NCBI GenBank assembly: GCA_002786065.1
Contig: NHNY01000006.1
Location: 558,001 to 622,000 of the forward strand
Source of the DNA: Microcyclospora pomicola
Taxonomy: Eukaryota > Ascomycota > Dothideomycetes > Capnodiales
Reading direction: 5' to 3'
DNA: 64,000 nucleotides
The notes under the pieces were generated by a model, which was not told the origin of the DNA, ran no database searches, and was given only the letters and a program-made list of their open reading frames with translations. The position numbers were made by a program, and so were the translations under genes. Below are positions 63,289 to 64,000 of the stretch, one piece after another. Each line of letters opens with the position of its first letter. Position 1 is the first letter of the stretch.

Positions 63289-64000
63289 ATGATGCAGGGT
63301 ATGTCTCCCCAGCATCGACCATATTCGTGTGCGTAGGTCGCTACACAGCATGCGGACCGATGTGGTCCAACCGAGATGCAATGCGCTGACGCGAACACGT
63401 CTGATCGGGTGAGCAGGTCACTTGCCACAGTATGAGGACGACCAGCATCTGCAACATGGCCCGGTAGCCAAGAGGCGCCGCATCACGAATGGTGGTGAGA
63501 TCGATGGCAAGCAGGCATCGTGGACGCAGCAGCGGCTTCAGCAGGACTCCAGCGCCCAGCCGCAATATGCTAGTCATGGAAATGCTCTGGCGTATTCCGA
63601 TCTCTCGCTGGGCAATGGCATCACCCCGGTGAACAGTTATGGCGCCAATGTTGCAAGCAATGCCATCGATCACGGCTCTGGAATGTTGAGCAATGTGGGC
63701 CAGCAGCAGCCACAGCAGCAATGGAACCTTGAGCATGCACAGCAGATCTCGTCTTTCCCCGATGCCTCGTTGTTTCAGCAGCCCTTTTTCTTCCAGCATG
63801 TGGATCCCGCGACTTACAACTCACCATGGCCTCCAGTAGAGACAGCTGCTACAACCTACGGTAATCTTGCTGTGCCCGAAGACCAATATAGCATGTCTGG
63901 TGCGGCTACCGGTTTGGCGGTGCCGCACACTGTTCCCGTTTACTCGGAGCCCACGGGGATCGATGCAAGCAACCAGCTCAGGCAGACCACCGTTTTTCAG
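63289..64000 (+). CDS. N-terminal part of a Gln-rich, probably nuclear protein (cut by window end)
   Basis: Open from 63417 to the window end with no stop (584 nt). The proposed model has a 10-nt exon 1 (63289-63298, ATG ATG CAG G), a 118-nt intron (GTATGT donor, GCTGAC branch site, GAGCAG acceptor) and exon 2 from 63417, giving MMQGHLPQYEDDQHLQHGPV and then the basic KRRRI. What follows is Gln/Ser/Asn-rich: SAQPQYASHGNALAYSDLSL, QQQPQQQW, FQQPFFFQHVD. A basic cluster plus Gln-rich sequence at the N-terminus is common in fungal transcription factors, but no DNA-binding domain is reached, so that is a guess. An in-frame TGA at 63410-63412 lies in the predicted intron, so exon 2 cannot extend far upstream. 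Confidence 0.6.

Noticed and set aside
1-64000. Retroelement, DNA transposon or viral protein genes
   Set aside because: No reverse transcriptase, integrase, transposase, capsid or polymerase motif seen in any frame; only the 247-bp inverted-repeat element is transposon-like.

Overview
This window is nuclear DNA of a filamentous ascomycete (Pezizomycotina). The protein families and the intergenic spacing suggest a Dothideomycete; that class-level call is inference. The gene models rest on short introns, mostly 50-120 nt, with GTRNGT donors, CTAAC or CTGAC branch sites and CAG or TAG acceptors. The density is about one gene per 2.3 kb. I saw no transposon proteins, viral genes, rRNA or CRISPR. 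Both ends cut through genes.

Layout. 1-10 kb: 3' part missing from a PPG1-type phosphatase gene, a low-complexity nuclear-type protein, AP-3 beta adaptin (APL6), an unrecognised RecA-like-looking protein and kinetochore NUF2. 10.7-15 kb: a giant Ser/Thr-rich surface protein with a signal peptide and a likely GPI signal. 15.6-22.2 kb: an SDR oxidoreductase, an intron-containing tRNA-Ile(UAU), an MFS transporter and a DDHD phospholipase. 23-24.8 kb: a Zn2Cys6 regulator with a PAS-like region. 24.8-29 kb: a gene-poor stretch of about 4 kb holding one 247-bp element bounded by inverted repeats. 29-38.4 kb: a PQ-loop membrane protein with an in-frame TAG followed by a 231-codon open tail, TYW1, aldehyde dehydrogenase and the mRNA export adaptor YRA1/MLO3 with a 685-nt intron. 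40.7-50 kb: a small tail-anchored protein, FAM50/XAP5, a TTC1-like TPR protein, a repeat-rich block, a ULP1-type SUMO protease and a conserved unknown. 51-64 kb: a possible orphan gene, alcohol dehydrogenase, a secreted aspartic protease, a DUF924 protein with an apparent C-terminal frameshift, NUP49, FIP1, GID8 and the first exons of a Gln-rich protein cut by the window end.

Most genes are single-copy housekeeping genes (mRNA 3'-end formation and export, nuclear pore, kinetochore, SUMO removal, vesicle coat, tRNA modification, GID/CTLH ubiquitin ligase). They do not form an operon or a metabolite cluster. Several share short divergent promoters: XAP5/TTC1-like 210 bp, PQ-loop/TYW1 336 bp, NUP49/FIP1 337 bp.

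The most unusual signals are five: six copies of a ~63-bp unit at 44.58-44.94 kb, each starting with the same small stem-loop and one copy showing a paired stem substitution; an adjacent degenerate 15-bp minisatellite; the PQ-loop stop codon with its open extension; the long YRA1 intron; and two stop-free introns of length 3n in the adhesin gene.
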